Positions 45,126 to 57,000 of a stretch of DNA of 64,000 nt are shown here, one piece after another. Below the pieces are notes generated by a model that worked only from the letters and a program-made list of their open reading frames with translations, was not told where the DNA came from and did no database searches. Position numbers and translations under genes: made by a program. Source of the DNA: Vitis vinifera (Eukaryota > Streptophyta > Magnoliopsida > Vitales > Vitaceae); contig NC_081819.1 in the NCBI RefSeq assembly GCF_030704535.1, positions 608,001-672,000 on the forward strand, given 5' to 3'. Every line of letters starts with the position of its first letter. Positions within the stretch are counted from its first letter, which is position 1.

Positions 45126-46013
45126 CATATCCTTCATTTGCAAGAAGTTTTTCACCTCTTACGAAAGTATGGCATGAAGCTAAATCCTTCGAAATGCGCC
45201 TTTGGCATAAGTGCTGGCAAATTTCTAGGATTTATGGTCAGCCAAAGGGGCATAGAAGTCAGCCCGGATCAAGTCAAGGCAGTCATGGAAACACCCCCTC
45301 CCAGGAACAAGAAGGAGTTACAACGCCTCACAGGCAAGCTCGTTACGTTAGGGCGTTTCATAGCCCGCTTCACTGATGAGTTGCGACCCTTCTTCTTGGC
45401 AATACGAAAAGCTGGAGCGCACGGGTGGATGGACAGTTGCCAAAGCGCTTTGGAAAGGATTAAACATTGTCTTATGCAACCACCCATCTTGAGCAGCCCC
45501 ATCCCAAAGGAGAAATTGTACATGTATCTGGCGGTATCAGAATGGGCAATCAGTGCCGTTCTATTACGCTGCCCCTCACCCAAGGAGCAGAAGCCTATCT
45601 ACTATGTCAGCAGGGCATTGGCAGACGTAGAAACCAGATATTCAAAAATGGAGCTAACAGCCTTAGCCCTTCAAAGCGCTGCCCAAAAGCTCCGGCCCTA
45701 TTTTCAAGCCCACCCGGTGATCGTGTTAACCGATCAACCCCTTCGCAATATTCTGCACAAGCCAGATTTAATCGGGAGAATGCTACAATGGGCCATTGAA
45801 TTAAGCGAGTTTGGAATCGAATTCCAACCAAGGTTGTCTATGAAAGGCCAGGTAATGGCTGACTTCGTGCTAGAATATTCCCGAAGACCCAGCCAACATG
45901 ACGAATCAAGTAAAAAAGAATGGTGGACTCTGCGAGTTGACGGAGCCTCACGCTCATCAGGCTCTGGAGTCGGGCTCCTATTGCAGTCCCCAACTGGGGA
46001 ACATTTGGAATAA
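45126..46013 (+). pseudogene. pol: Copy A RT thumb, RNase H and start of second RNase H
   Basis: Opens with HLLRKYGMKLNPSKCAFG..KFLGFMVSQRGIEV (RT thumb and connection), then the Ty3-type RNase H. A second RNase H begins at about 45924 (LRVDGASRSSGSG). Stop TAA at 46011-46013, same frame. Confidence 0.9.
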
Positions 46014-47519
46014 GCCATCCGGCTGGGATTCTCTGCCTCTAACAATGAAGCAGAATATGAAGCCATCTTGTCCGGATTGGACCTCGCCCTTGCTCTATCC
46101 GTCTCCAAACTCCGGATCTATAGTGACTCACAACTCGTGGTAAAACATGTCCAAGAGGAATATGAGGCTAAAGACGCACGCATGGCGCGATACTTAGCTA
46201 AAGTAAGAGACACCTTGCAGCAATTCACCGAATGGGCAATCGAAAAAATCAGGAGAGCTGACAACAGGCGCGCTGACGCATTGGCCGGCATAGTTGCCTC
46301 CCTCCCCATCAAAGAAGCCATTCTATTGCCCATACATGTGCAACCCAACCCCTCTGTCGCAGAAATTTCCACATGCAGTACCATTGAGACAAACCAAGCG
46401 GATGGCCAAGAATGGACGTATGACATCACAGAATATATCTGGACCAGCACTCTACCCGGAGATCTCAAACAAGCACACAAAGTCCGGGTGCAAGCTGCCC
46501 GTTTCACCCTGATTGGGGGGCACCTGTACAAGCGATCCTTCACAGGACCTTACCTTCGATGCCTAGGGCAGTCAGAGGCCCAGTATGTGTTAGCTGAGTT
46601 ACACAAGGGAATATGCGGAAATCATTCGGGAGGACGATCTCTGGCACATAGAACTCATTCGCAAGGATACTATTGGCCAACAATGAAGAAAGACGCGGCA
46701 GCATATGTCAAAAGATGTGATAAATGTCAAAGGTATGCTCCCATTCCACATATGCCATCAACAACGTTAAAATCAATCTCAGGCCCATGGCCCTTCGCAC
46801 AATGGGGTATGGACATAGTGGGACCTCTCCCAACTGCACCTGCCCAAAAGAAATTTTTGTTTGTTGCCACGGATTATTTCAGTAAGTGGGTGGAAGCTGA
46901 AGCATATGCTAGCATCAAGGACAAGGATGTCACCAAGTTTGTATGGAAAAATATTATCTGTCGTTTTGGAATCCCCCAAACCATCATAGCCGACAATGGT
47001 CCACAATTTGATAGCATTGCATTCAGGAATTTCTGTTCGGAGCTGAACATCCGGAACTCATACTCCACACCACGATATCCTCAGAGCAATGGGCAAGCAG
47101 AAGCCACAAACAAGACCCTAATCACTGCCTTAAAGAAAAGGCTTGAACAAGCCAAAGGAAAATGGGTCGAGGAGCTGCCCGGCGTCCTATGGGCCTACCA
47201 AACTACACCCAGACGGCCAACAGGAAATACTCCTTTCGCTCTCGCATATGGAATGGATGCAGTCATTCCTACCGAAATAGGTCTCCCTACTATCTGGACT
47301 GATGTAGCAAAACAAAGTAATGCAAACATGGAATTAGGAAGAAATTTGGATTGGACGGATGAAGTGAGGGAAAGTGCAACCATCCGGATGGCAGATTATC
47401 AACAAAGGGCATCAGCACATTACAATCGCAAAGTAAGGTCAAGAAGCTTCAAAAATGGTACGCTAGTCCTTAGAAAAGTTTTTGAAAATACTACTGAAGT
47501 GGGTGCAGGGAAATTTTAA
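46014..47519 (+). pseudogene. pol: Copy A second RNase H (archaeal type) and integrase
   Basis: The second RNase H continues with SNNEAEYEA and YSDSQLVV (acidic active-site residues present) and ends with DALA near 46275. The integrase has its HHCC zinc finger (H..H at about 46592-46640, C..C in KRCDKCQ at about 46715). The DDE core follows: D in MDIVGPLP, D in IADNGPQF (about 46990) and E in NGQAEATNK (about 47095). Stop TAA at 47517-47519. Confidence 0.92.
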
Positions 47520-47648
47520 GCCAACTGGGAAGGACCCTATATAGTGTCTAAGGCAAGTGACAATGGAGCCTATCATCTACAAAAATTGGACGGAACTCCA
47601 TTACTTAGACCATGGAATGTATCTAATTTAAAACAGTATTATCAATGA
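47520..47648 (+). pseudogene. pol: Copy A integrase tail
   Basis: Same frame after the TAA: NWEGPYIVSKA..LDGTPLLRPWN..QYYQ and the natural TGA at 47646-47648. The whole gag-pol frame (42093-47648) therefore has five nonsense codons and no frameshift. Confidence 0.88.
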
Positions 47649-47795
47649 AAAAGCAAAGACTAGTGCAAATGGAAAAAGAACTGTTTTATTGATGTATATA
47701 AATGTATGTACAAAGAGGTCTCCGGACCGTAGAAAATACAAAAAGAGGATTACAGCAAGAAATTGCAAAAAGACAAAAGCCATCAGGGAGCAGCC

Positions 47796-50214
47796 TTAAA
47801 GTTTCTTCTCTTCACCCGGAGGAATAGAAGGGACGTCCCGCTTTATGCCATTCTTCTTCATACAACAGCGATAGCCGAAGATGAAGGTATCATCCACTTG
47901 TTTTTGGTAGTCCGCTTCCAGTTCCTCCCTCTCTGCAGCAAACTCCCGTTCTAGCTCTTCTTTTTGTGCTGTTAAGCGCAGCTGCAAATCTTCTTTTTGC
48001 TTCTTTTCAATAGAAGCTTTTGTCCGGAGTTGCCTCACTTTCCCCCGCAGCCGGGCTATCTCATCCTCTGCCTCATGCAGGCGGGCGATCGATGATTCCT
48101 CCCGGCCCTTAGCCTCAGCCAAATCCACCCGGAGGGCTTCATTGTCTTCTCGAGCGGTGGATACGCTGGCTTCGGCCTCCCCCAGTCTCAGGCGCAACTG
48201 ATCTTCAGTATCTTTGTGCCGAGCGGCGAAGGCCTTCATATAATCAGTGGTCCGCAGCAGGTCAGTGAAAAGGTCGTATTGATTGGCCATACCACGGAGA
48301 CCACTCACCAGCTGCAGACAAACAGACAAACAAGGAAAAGCAAAGTTATAAATCACACCACAAACACATATCAGAATGAGAAAAATAAAAAAAGCACAAA
48401 AGCAGGTTACCGTTTCCACCATCTCGAACATCTTGGCTGAAGGCATCACATTGGGCAAACCGGGTGGAATCTGTTTCAGCTTCTCTTCCAACTCCGCGTA
48501 GCTGAAAGGACTAGCGGAGCTGCAAGCAGCATCATTAACAAGATCCCCGCCTGCTGAGGTAACAGAAGGAGACTCTTGTTCCGGATTCAGGGCCTCAACA
48601 TTTACGACCGGATGGGTCTCCCCGGGTGCAACCTCAGCCGGGACCATCACAGGGACGGCTGGAGGCTCAGTCGCCATCTCCACTTCGCCCCCCTCCGGAT
48701 GAGCGTCGTGGGCGGACGAACAACTGACCTCGATTTCTTGCTGACGATCTTGAAGCCGCCCGAGGAGTCCGGACCTCAGATTGTGCGCTGAGCGAGGCCT
48801 CTTTGAAGGTGGCCCCTTCACCAAAACAAGAGCCAGCCGATCCAAATCGTCAGAGGGCTGACTTTGACTTTCTGCCCCAGCTTCCTCCATTGGGTCCGCG
48901 CAAACAGCTTCAACTGCATCAGCATCCGGAGTAGGTAAGTCCGGATGGTTGATGGACGCAGCTTCCTCAGCCAAGTTTGCCGGACGGGCAACCGCTGCCA
49001 AAGGGGTACTTGAGTGGTTTAGTCCCGCGATGTGTCTGGATCCGCTTGAGACAGAGTGAGGAGCAGGGTTCACTGGCTCCTCTATTATTACCTCCGCCTC
49101 ATGAATAATTGGCGGAGGAGTAAATTCTCTGGGAGGGGTGAGCTCCTTCACCCCCTTCCCATTCTTCACCAGCTTCTTCTTTTTCGCTGAAGCTTTATTT
49201 GGAGGAGAGTCTACGCCGCGTTTCTGTCCGGGAGCCTTCTGAAGGGTCCCATCGTTTTTCTTCTTCTCCCGATTGTCAGGAGAACCCGGCGTTTTTCAGC
49301 GTCAGCCTCTTTTGACGCCTGGTAAATCGGGAGATCCTTCACAATATAATGCTCCCCAAGCACCACCTCCTTTGGCATCTTCCTGGGGAGAATGTTGATG
49401 ACGTACTCTTGGGGCTCCCGGACGACAGTCATTAGGTTCCGCGCAGTCAGCAGCGTCTTGCACTGCCTCTCCTTGGCGTCTATCTCAAACAATTTGCTGA
49501 GACAGGCAAAAGACGCATTTTCCACCCAATCTACGAGGTGGCCCCTTTTTTCCGCACCTGCATTAACAACAACAAAGGTTGAGAATACCATCCGGGTAGG
49601 TCAACAAGAAAACAACAAGGTAAAAATCCGGACATAAGTCGCAAAGCAAACTTACCCGGAATCTTTAAGGAATAGTTTGAAGAGAAAGGCCTCGCCGGGT
49701 GCTCCAAAAACCCCGCCCATGCACCCCGGACCACCACGTGTCCCGTCGCCCCTCCCTTTATCGAATCTAGCAGCTCCGTCACCAATTGAAGGGAGGGCAG
49801 GTGTGCGGACATACTGAAGATGTCATTTTTTACCTTCTTCAGCGAATAAACAAAAAACACCTCCAGCAGCGTGAGGTCGAGGTCGTACAACATGTTTATG
49901 ATGCTGCATCCCATCAGCACCCGGACGATGTTGGGATGAATGAAGACGGGTGGAATCTGGGTGAAATGGAGGAACTCCTTGAACAACGCCGGCAGAGGGA
50001 ACCGGAGCCCCGCGTTGAATTGTTCCTTCGAGAAGATTATGGTTTTTTCTTCTGATTTCTCAATAGGCACAAGCACCCTCCCATTCAGCAATTCAATAGA
50101 CACGCCATCCGGGATATAGAACCGTTCCCGGAATTCCTTTGCGTCCAGCTTATCTGTCGCTTTTCCACGAACCTCGCTAGCCCGGGCAGATGAAACAGTC
50201 TTTTTTGCAGCCAT
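47796..50214 (-). pseudogene. Copy A antisense gene: PF04195-like domain and coiled coil, 3 exons, one frameshift
   Basis: Minus strand, opposite to pol. Exon 1 is 50214-49656 (start ATG at 50214), exon 2 is 49557-48411 and exon 3 is 48311-47796 (stop at 47796-47798). Both introns are GT-AG: 49558-49655 joins a Gly codon in phase 1 (..KIPG/AEKRG), and 48312-48410 is 99 nt and itself open. Exon 1 carries FRERFYIPDGVSIELL and FNAGLRFPLP..EFLHF, the plant 'putative gypsy-type transposon' family. Exon 2 is Pro/Glu/Ala-rich with Lys clusters. Exon 3 is a long coiled coil ending FGYRCCMKKN. A 1-nt frameshift lies near 49280-49300 in exon 2. Unbroken length would be about 740 residues. Function unknown; suggestions for similar ORFs are regulatory. 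Copy B has the same structure. Confidence 0.85.
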
Positions 50215-50676
50215 TTCTTATCACAAAGACAAACCAAAATCTACATACAAAGAAGCGCAATGGGTAAAACACAAGTAACCCAGAAAATACACAAACCCTA
50301 ACCCAAAGCAGTCAAAAAACCCTCAAAGAACCCCAGAACACCAACAAAATGCCAACATTCAAACAACAGACGCAAGCTACTTGCCCAAAACAAGGCCCAA
50401 ACAAACCAGAAACCAAGTTCAATCAACAAACAAACGCAACAAAAGGAGCGACAAATAGCAAGAATACACGTACCAAATAAAGCTCTGAAGGAGAAAGGTT
50501 GCTATCTCGATACAAAACCACCAGCAGCAAACGAATGTCGCGACACAAAATCACCGGTACAAAAGAGCTTTCGAGTTTCTTTACTCAGAGAAGCAAAGAA
50601 CACAACAGAAGCGAGACGAAGAAAGGCTCTCAGGAAAATGCAGTAGGAAAAAATGAAAAAAGAAGGTACAGTGCGC

Positions 50677-50684
50677 TATTTATA
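50677..50684 (-). promoter_or_regulatory. TATA box of the antisense gene (copy A)
   Basis: TATAAATA on the minus strand, 463 bp before the antisense ATG and within the internal region, not the LTR. Conserved in copy B at 17228-17235. Confidence 0.65.
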
Positions 50685-50903
50685 GGGGGACAAGCCCTCG
50701 GAAAGCCAAACGTCCAAACAAACGCTATCATCGAAACGACAAACTGCCTGGGAATACCCAGGGTCGGCGGCTCATCATAAATGCCTTTTTGGCTTCCGCA
50801 CCCTCACTCGCCAAGTGGCCCAGTCAGACGAAGAGATCTCTTCAGTTTTCAAAAAGCCAGTTATTTTTTAACCCGCCCATTTTTTGGGCAAAATAGGCAA
50901 GTT

Positions 50904-50914
50904 AAAAAGGGGGG
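50904..50914 (+). other. Polypurine tract of copy A
   Basis: AAAAAGGGGGG followed by CAA and the 3' LTR; the usual plus-strand primer position. Confidence 0.9.
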
Positions 50915-50917
50915 CAA

Positions 50918-51750
50918 TGTAGGGACCCCTCCCTTTGGAAAACACGTGGCACGAATCTCACAGTGACACGTGACACATGTCATCAATCGGACCATTATCA
51001 TCCGGACCATCACCATCCGGATTCCCCTAAGGATACGCATGATGCAGTTCTCCTATCCGGACCACCTCAAGGAAAGGCAAATGACGTTTCAGCTTCTCCT
51101 ATCCAAGGAAGAGCAAACGTCACTGGCAGAGCACAGACATCCGGACAACCTTCATAATGCATCCGCTCCACAATACATCCGGGTAATCAGCATGTGCCAT
51201 CCGGGTATAATCGTCCGGATCATCAATTAAAGTAAAGCGAGTCTTACACGCTATCACAACAAACAACCATGACCCACATCCCATCACCTGCAGAGTGAGA
51301 AGACAAGATGAAGTGACAACAAGTCACTTCCCACGATCATTCTACATAATCACTTCCCACGATGTCTGACAGCCGCATCACCTACCATGGTTTCTGACAG
51401 CCACTCGTAGGGTGATGATGCTCCTACTGACGCCTATCATCATCATAACAACATAAAATATCTCCTCACCATTAATGAAGAGGAACAGTACCCCTGAAGC
51501 TGTATATATAGGCCTTCACACGAAGAGAATGGGATCCCCTGGTAACCTCCTAATACCTGGTAAAAGACCAACTGATTTATATCCCTCTCTCTGACCCTGG
51601 CTAACAAAACCATCGGAGGGTGCGTCCGGACACCCTGTCCAGATGCCTTCTTGCAGGTATAACGACTGGATCAAGAACCTTTATGAGTTGAAATCACGCG
51701 TCCATCCATCTGGCAACTACGTGGATCATCAAAGACGCGAGGTAACAACA
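50918..51750 (+). repeat. Copy A 3' LTR (833 bp)
   Basis: Same length as the 5' LTR with about 15 substitutions and no indel; followed by the CATGC target duplication. Confidence 0.97.
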
Positions 51751-51755
51751 CATGC

Positions 51756-52419
51756 TGCAACAAGTATGAGCACAGCCTCAGCAGCAAGGGCCTTGATGCA
51801 TGAGCTAAGCACGTACGGATGTAGTAGCATGAGTCATGTGCAAGCAAACTTGAGTTAGACATGTCTTGGCATTAGGATGAGCCTGAGCAAGGTGTGGTCT
51901 CTAGCAGCAAGAAACACAGTGAATTGATGCATCGCAAGAACACGACTCCTATCGTATGGGACTTTTAGTCAGAGTAGGGGATTGAGATGTGATGCAGGAA
52001 GAGAGAAACTCCTGACCCACAAAGACTCCTAATCGAGATGAGAAACTGAGTCTTCATGCATAAGGAGGAAAAGAGTTGTGGCATGGGAATTTGAGATTGA
52101 GTAAGACTCGGAGTCCTACTCAAGGTGGCATATGGTGAGCTTGAGTTAGAGTTGGACTAGGACTCAAAAGTTAGTTCCCTAATAGAATTAGGATTTCTTG
52201 GTGCAACCTTTATAAAAGAGGGTCTACATGTCTTCAGAAAGCAAGTGAACTACCCGGTGATTAATGTGGGAGTCCTTGTAGAGAACCTCTTGTATTCTGT
52301 TGGAAAACAATAAAATACGAGTTGGGAAAAGGCCAATAATTTGTGTGTGTACCTGGCCTAGAGCGTGCCTAGGTACTACACCAAAGCAAAAACTTAGAAC
52401 CAAAATTGTGCGTGTGACA
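51756..52419 (+). repeat. Element D 5' LTR, right piece
   Basis: Continues the LTR started at 41110 after copy A; contains TATAAAA at 52211-52217 and ends ..GTGTGACA right before TTGGTATCAGAGCC (primer site for initiator-Met tRNA, 52421). Confidence 0.7.
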
Positions 52420-52435
52420 ATTGGTATCAGAGCCT

Positions 52436-54390
52436 ATGACTTCGAAGAACAACTCCTTGAAGGCACTGCATGAGCAAGTTTCTCGATTGGAAGCAACTGT
52501 TGGTAATTACGATGCAGGCTCCACTCTATTTGTAAGAATGGCAGAATTCATTGAGGAACTCAGAGTACAGCGTGGACTTGCAAAAAGTCAGGATAAATAT
52601 GTGGAGGAACGGATAGAATCCCTCACAACCATGATCAAATTGATAGTAGAGGAATTTTCTGGACAAGTTATATTTCTTAAGGATGAGATCACGTTGCTAA
52701 AGTAGGCAGTGTTCTAGGGCACACCATCCACTTCAAAACCAGCCCCTGCAAAGGTGCAAGTGCCTAAGCCCAAACCCTTTGGTGGTGCCCGGAATGCCAA
52801 TGATTTGGAGAATTTCCTCTAGGACATGGAACAGTATTTTAGTGCTGCCCATATCCCTACGAATGAACAAGTAACAATCACATCCATGTATCTCTTTGGA
52901 GATGCAAAGCTTTAGTCGCATACGAGAACCAATGATGATGCGGTTAGGAGACCACGAATCAACACTTGAGAAATGTTGAAAAATGAACTACAGGGTTAGT
53001 TTCTTCCTACGAATACGACGTGGGTGGCTCGGGATTCTCTGAAGAAACTCAAGTAAATGGGTTATGTCAGAGACTATGTAAAGGAATTTAGCTCGTTGAT
53101 CCTTGACATTAAAGACATGTCTGAAGTTGATAAGTTGTTCAACTTTATGTTTGGACTACAGGGATGGGCTCAAAAGAAATTGAGGAGGCAAGGTGTGCAA
53201 GACTTGCCTACGTCTATGGTAGCTGTTGATTGCTTAGCGGAAGCTAAGTTCTTTCTTCACTACAACCCATAAAGAGAAGAACCAGTAGTAACAATCGAGT
53301 AAAAAGGGGGAGTCTAAGCCCTCCAAGAAGAATGGCTGCAAACCAAACAAAAAGTCTAAGCCTTCTCAGGCTAAGGTGGAGAAGAAGGCAAATTCCTCAC
53401 AAACAATGAGTCGAAGACCCCTACGAGAGTTAGCCCTCTTCAGCTTCTGAATGTAATTCAAGCAAAGACTAATAAGGGTTTGTTGTATGTCGTGATGGCT
53501 ATAGGTGGACAAAGGTGGCTTTAGTGGACAATAGGACAACCACAACTTTATTTCGATGCGGGAAGTCGCCAAGATGGGTTTGAAGCTTAGCAAGGATGAT
53601 AGTAAGTTGAAATCCGTAAACAACCAAGCATAGGAGACCCATGGTTTAACAAAGAATGTGATGGTGCAATTAGGGAACTGGAAAGGCACCATCAACTTCC
53701 TAAGTTTTCCATTGGATGATTTTGGACTTCATATTGGGCAATGACTTCTTCCAGAGGGCAAGGTAGCACTATTGCCATATCTGAATGGAATGTTCATAAT
53801 AGATGAGACACAACCTTAGCAAGCCACCTAAGAAGCCATCCAAGGAATGGACCATCTCTTCCCTATAGGTGGAGAAGGATCTAAGGAAGGGATAACTTAC
53901 TTATGTCGCTGCTTTGATAAAGATCAAACCAGAAAAGATGGTGGAAGTTCCTGATGAGATTGTGCCAATTTTGTAGGAGTATGTAGACATGATAGCTCCG
54001 GATGCCTAAGAAGCTTCCACTAAGGAGGCCCACTGACCATTAGATTGAGCTGGTGCCAGGGGCTAAGTCACTTGCACAAGTTCCTTATCGTATGACTCCT
54101 CTAGAGCTGGTGGAATTGAAGAAACAATTAACTAAGTTGTTGGATACAAGGTTGATCCAACCATCAAGGGCACCGTACGCGATGGGTCACTATGGATGTG
54201 TGTTGACTATTGTGCTTTGAATAAAGTCACTATCAAGAACAAGTATCCGATTTTGTTGGCTGTAGACTTGTTTGATAGGTTGACTAAGGCTGAATACTTT
54301 ACAAAGCTGGATCTACAATCGAGATATTGGCAAGTTTGCATTTATGAGGAAGATGAGTCTAAGACTACTTATTGGGATTGGGTCTTGGAA
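52436..54390 (+). pseudogene. Element D: degenerate chromovirus-like gypsy gag-protease-RT
   Basis: The ATG at 52436 sits just after the tRNA-Met primer site. The first gag piece is open to 52705. After stops, the capsid region is recognisable (YVKEFSSLILDIKDMSE, FNFMFGLQGWAQ, 53057-53272). A protease-like stretch lies at about 53430-53760 and RT block MCVDYCALNKVTIKNKYPI..LFDRL.KA.YFTKLDLQSRYWQV at 54196-54385, where homology ends. Many stops and frameshifts. It hosts copy A in its LTR and so is older. No 3' LTR was found. Confidence 0.8.
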
Positions 54391-54399
54391 AGCATGACA

Positions 54400-55196
54400 T
54401 GATGTAACATATTAAGATTCATTTATAAATTTATTTATTTATGTTTCTTGGTTTCCCTTAAATATCTCATTTGCATTAAATTATTTGAGCATACACGCCC
54501 TATATCACTTACATTGTACATGACTTGGGTGCATAAGGAGTAGCATAGAAGATCTAAATCATAGGTTCCTTGTAGAGTGACGAGTTGTCCTCAATTGGTT
54601 CATGAATTTGGGTTATCCATCTAAGACTATAATACACTACCTCCTAATTGGAGGGATAACTTGTCTTAGCTGTCAGGATGGTTTTCCCATGGTGAGTGTA
54701 CTAGTGCATGTGATGCGCATTGGACAAGACTTATGGTGAATCACAACATAAAGCTATCAATTGTCATGATTCACCAAGCTATTATACCGCATGGACCCTT
54801 AACCTTGAGAGTATATTGAGCTTGTACCAAAGTTAATAAGGGGCTTTGAACTATGGGTGAGACCCTAAAGTAGTCATATATCTCTATGGATTGGATCACT
54901 ATTGATGAAGGCTGGTGGTACTAGGTATTCTCAATAGAGGAACCATGATATCTCATGGATTGAGACATTGTGTCCCCTTAGGTGATCCAAAAGATATGTG
55001 ATTTAGAAGACTATGGTCATAACATTTCCTTTAATTGTATCTTTTGTGCAACTCCTAATACACCCAACTTATTTACAATGTAAGAAACATGAGCTGAATG
55101 CTCAAATCAATGTCAATACACTAAAAGGATAGCAAGGGGACAGTTAAGTCTAACTTTGTTATATCATGTCATGCTTTTAGGGGCTAAATCCCAACA
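54400..55196 (-). repeat. Copia-type LTR fragment, minus orientation
   Basis: On the minus strand it starts TGTTGGGATTTAGCCCCTAA, a start I associate with plant copia LTRs, and ends ..GTTACATCA. No matching target duplication seen, so it may be an LTR of a broken element and not a clean solo LTR. Confidence 0.5.
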
Positions 55197-55289
55197 ACTC
55201 TATATTCTAGGTGGCATTTAAGACAAACGAATGTCAACAATTCTTTTATTCATAGTTCTATTAACAAAGAGGTTTTCATGTCCTAATCA

Positions 55290-56180
55290 CTAGACTTTGC
55301 CGATACCACCCATCCTACTCATGTTTGTAGGTTACGCAAGGCAAATTTTTTATTCAGTTCGATTTTCACACCTGTAAGTCAGACTCCTTCCTCTTCATGT
55401 AATCATGGCACAAAATCATGGTCCACTTCGTTGTATACATTGATGATCATATTATCATTGGCAATGACGACAACTTCATCTCATAGTTCATTGCTCAACT
55501 CTCCAATAAATTCTCAACTAAAGATCTCGATCATTTGCACTGTTTCTTAGGTGTTGAAGTTTATCCCCCTACAAAAGGAGTATTTTTATCCCAACACAAA
55601 TACATTCGGGATTTATTGGAGTTCCACAATATGTCAGAGGCTAAGGAATGACTACTCCCCTATCCACCACAACACCCTTAACCTTACATGATGATACTCA
55701 ACCATTGGATGCTACTTAATATTGCCAAGTTGTTGGAGCACTTTAATACTTATCTATCACTTGACCCAATATTTCATTTGCGGTGACCAAGCATTTGCAG
55801 TATATGAATCAACCTACTTAGGCCAATAGGTTGTTGTACTCAAAACATACTATCTTTCATGATCTTTGCTTGAAAAAAGGATTACCTCTTCCCCTATAGG
55901 CTTTTTTAGATCTTGATTGAGCAGGTAATCAAGATGATCGAACCTCAACCACTGCTTATGTTTTATATCTTAACAACAACCCATCCTCTTGGAGTTCTTA
56001 GAAACAATGGTTTGTTGCTCACTCCTCAACCAAAGCTGAATAAAAAACAATTGCTTCAACTACAACTCAATTCACATGGGTACAATTTTAACTCCATGAA
56101 CTAGGCACCTCCCTTAACCAATCTCCCACAATATTTTCTGATAATGTTGGTGCAAACTACTTATGCATCAACCTCGTGTT
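55290..56180 (+). pseudogene. Ty1/copia RT-RNase H fragment, degenerate
   Basis: Successive frames show the copia RT patterns HPTHVCRL.KA, FVVYIDDHII (YIDD catalytic site, about 55430), FSTKDLDHLHCFLGVEVY, then the RNase H region around 55980-56180 (SSWSS.KQ..VAHSSTKAE, TWVQF.LHELG). Several stops and frameshifts; upstream gag, protease and integrase are missing. Confidence 0.75.
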
Positions 56181-56305
56181 TCACCCAATATAAATATGCT
56201 TTATTAATGTTTTCATAATTGGACCAGTGATCGAACCGAAAAAGTTATCGATTCATGGTTCATTGGTCAGATTGACAATCGAATTGCGGTTGAATCTATG
56301 ACGTC

Positions 56306-56307
<2 letters not shown>

Positions 56308-56383
<76 letters not shown>
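56308..56383. repeat. (TA)n microsatellite, about 38 units
   Basis: The longest TA tract in the window, uninterrupted. Confidence 0.92.
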
Positions 56384-56386
<3 letters not shown>

Positions 56387-57000
56387 ATATTATTAAATTT
56401 AAAAATAATTATAAAAAATAAAAATAATAAATTCTACTAAGTCATCATATATCATATTTCTAATACAATATAAGATGATAATGTAAATCAATATAATACT
56501 TTTATCAAATCATTACTATCCTATATCCACAAACGAGCAATAAACTAACAATGATAAAAATATTTAAAAATTAGAAAATTAGTTTCAAATAATAAATTTA
56601 GATAAAAATTGGAATTTCAATTTAAAATTAGAAAGTTTAATTTCAAATTAGAAATTTTAAATTTTAGTTTTAAATCATAAAATTATTTTAAAATAAAAAA
56701 TTTATTTATTTAAAATATGAGGACACAATATTTTCAAAAATTTATTTAATATCATAATGTTTCATTAATTTAGACTAAAATCATAAATTTTAAAGTCATA
56801 AAGTCAAAATAATTACAAATGTAAAAAATTAAGATAAATAAGATAATAAGGTAATAGAGTAAAAGAAATAAAGAAAATCTGAATCATAAAGTCAAAAGAA
56901 TTACAAATGTTAAAATTAAGATAAATAAGGAAATAAGGTAATAGAATAAAAGAAATAAAAGAAAATCTGAAGATGGACTTATGGTCGTGGGAATAAAAAC
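56384..57000. other. AT-rich DNA, no gene seen
   Basis: Contains short near-repeats (AAAGTCAAAA.AATTACAAATGT at 56795 and 56888). No coding. Confidence 0.5.

Larger units (their letters stand above)
41210..51750 (+). mobile_element. Copy A: full-length Tat/Retand-like Ty3/gypsy element, TSD CATGC
   Basis: 10,541 bp with two 833-bp LTRs, flanked by CATGC at 41205-41209 and 51751-51755. The order is LTR, PBS, gag, protease, reverse transcriptase, RNase H, second (archaeal-type) RNase H, integrase, then a large antisense gene, polypurine tract and LTR. The dual RNase H and the antisense ORF between pol and the 3' LTR are known marks of the Tat lineage. The LTRs differ at about 15 of 833 sites by my count (1.8%), so insertion is recent. 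Five in-frame stops make pol inactive in cis. It is inserted in the LTR of element D. Confidence 0.95.

Noticed and set aside
42097..47383. Minus-strand open frames opposite gag-pol of copy A (e.g. 42534-42851, 43118-43543, 46118-46543)
   Set aside because: Mirror frames of a strongly coding plus strand. Unlike the antisense gene at 47796-50214 they have no introns, promoter or conservation that I can see.
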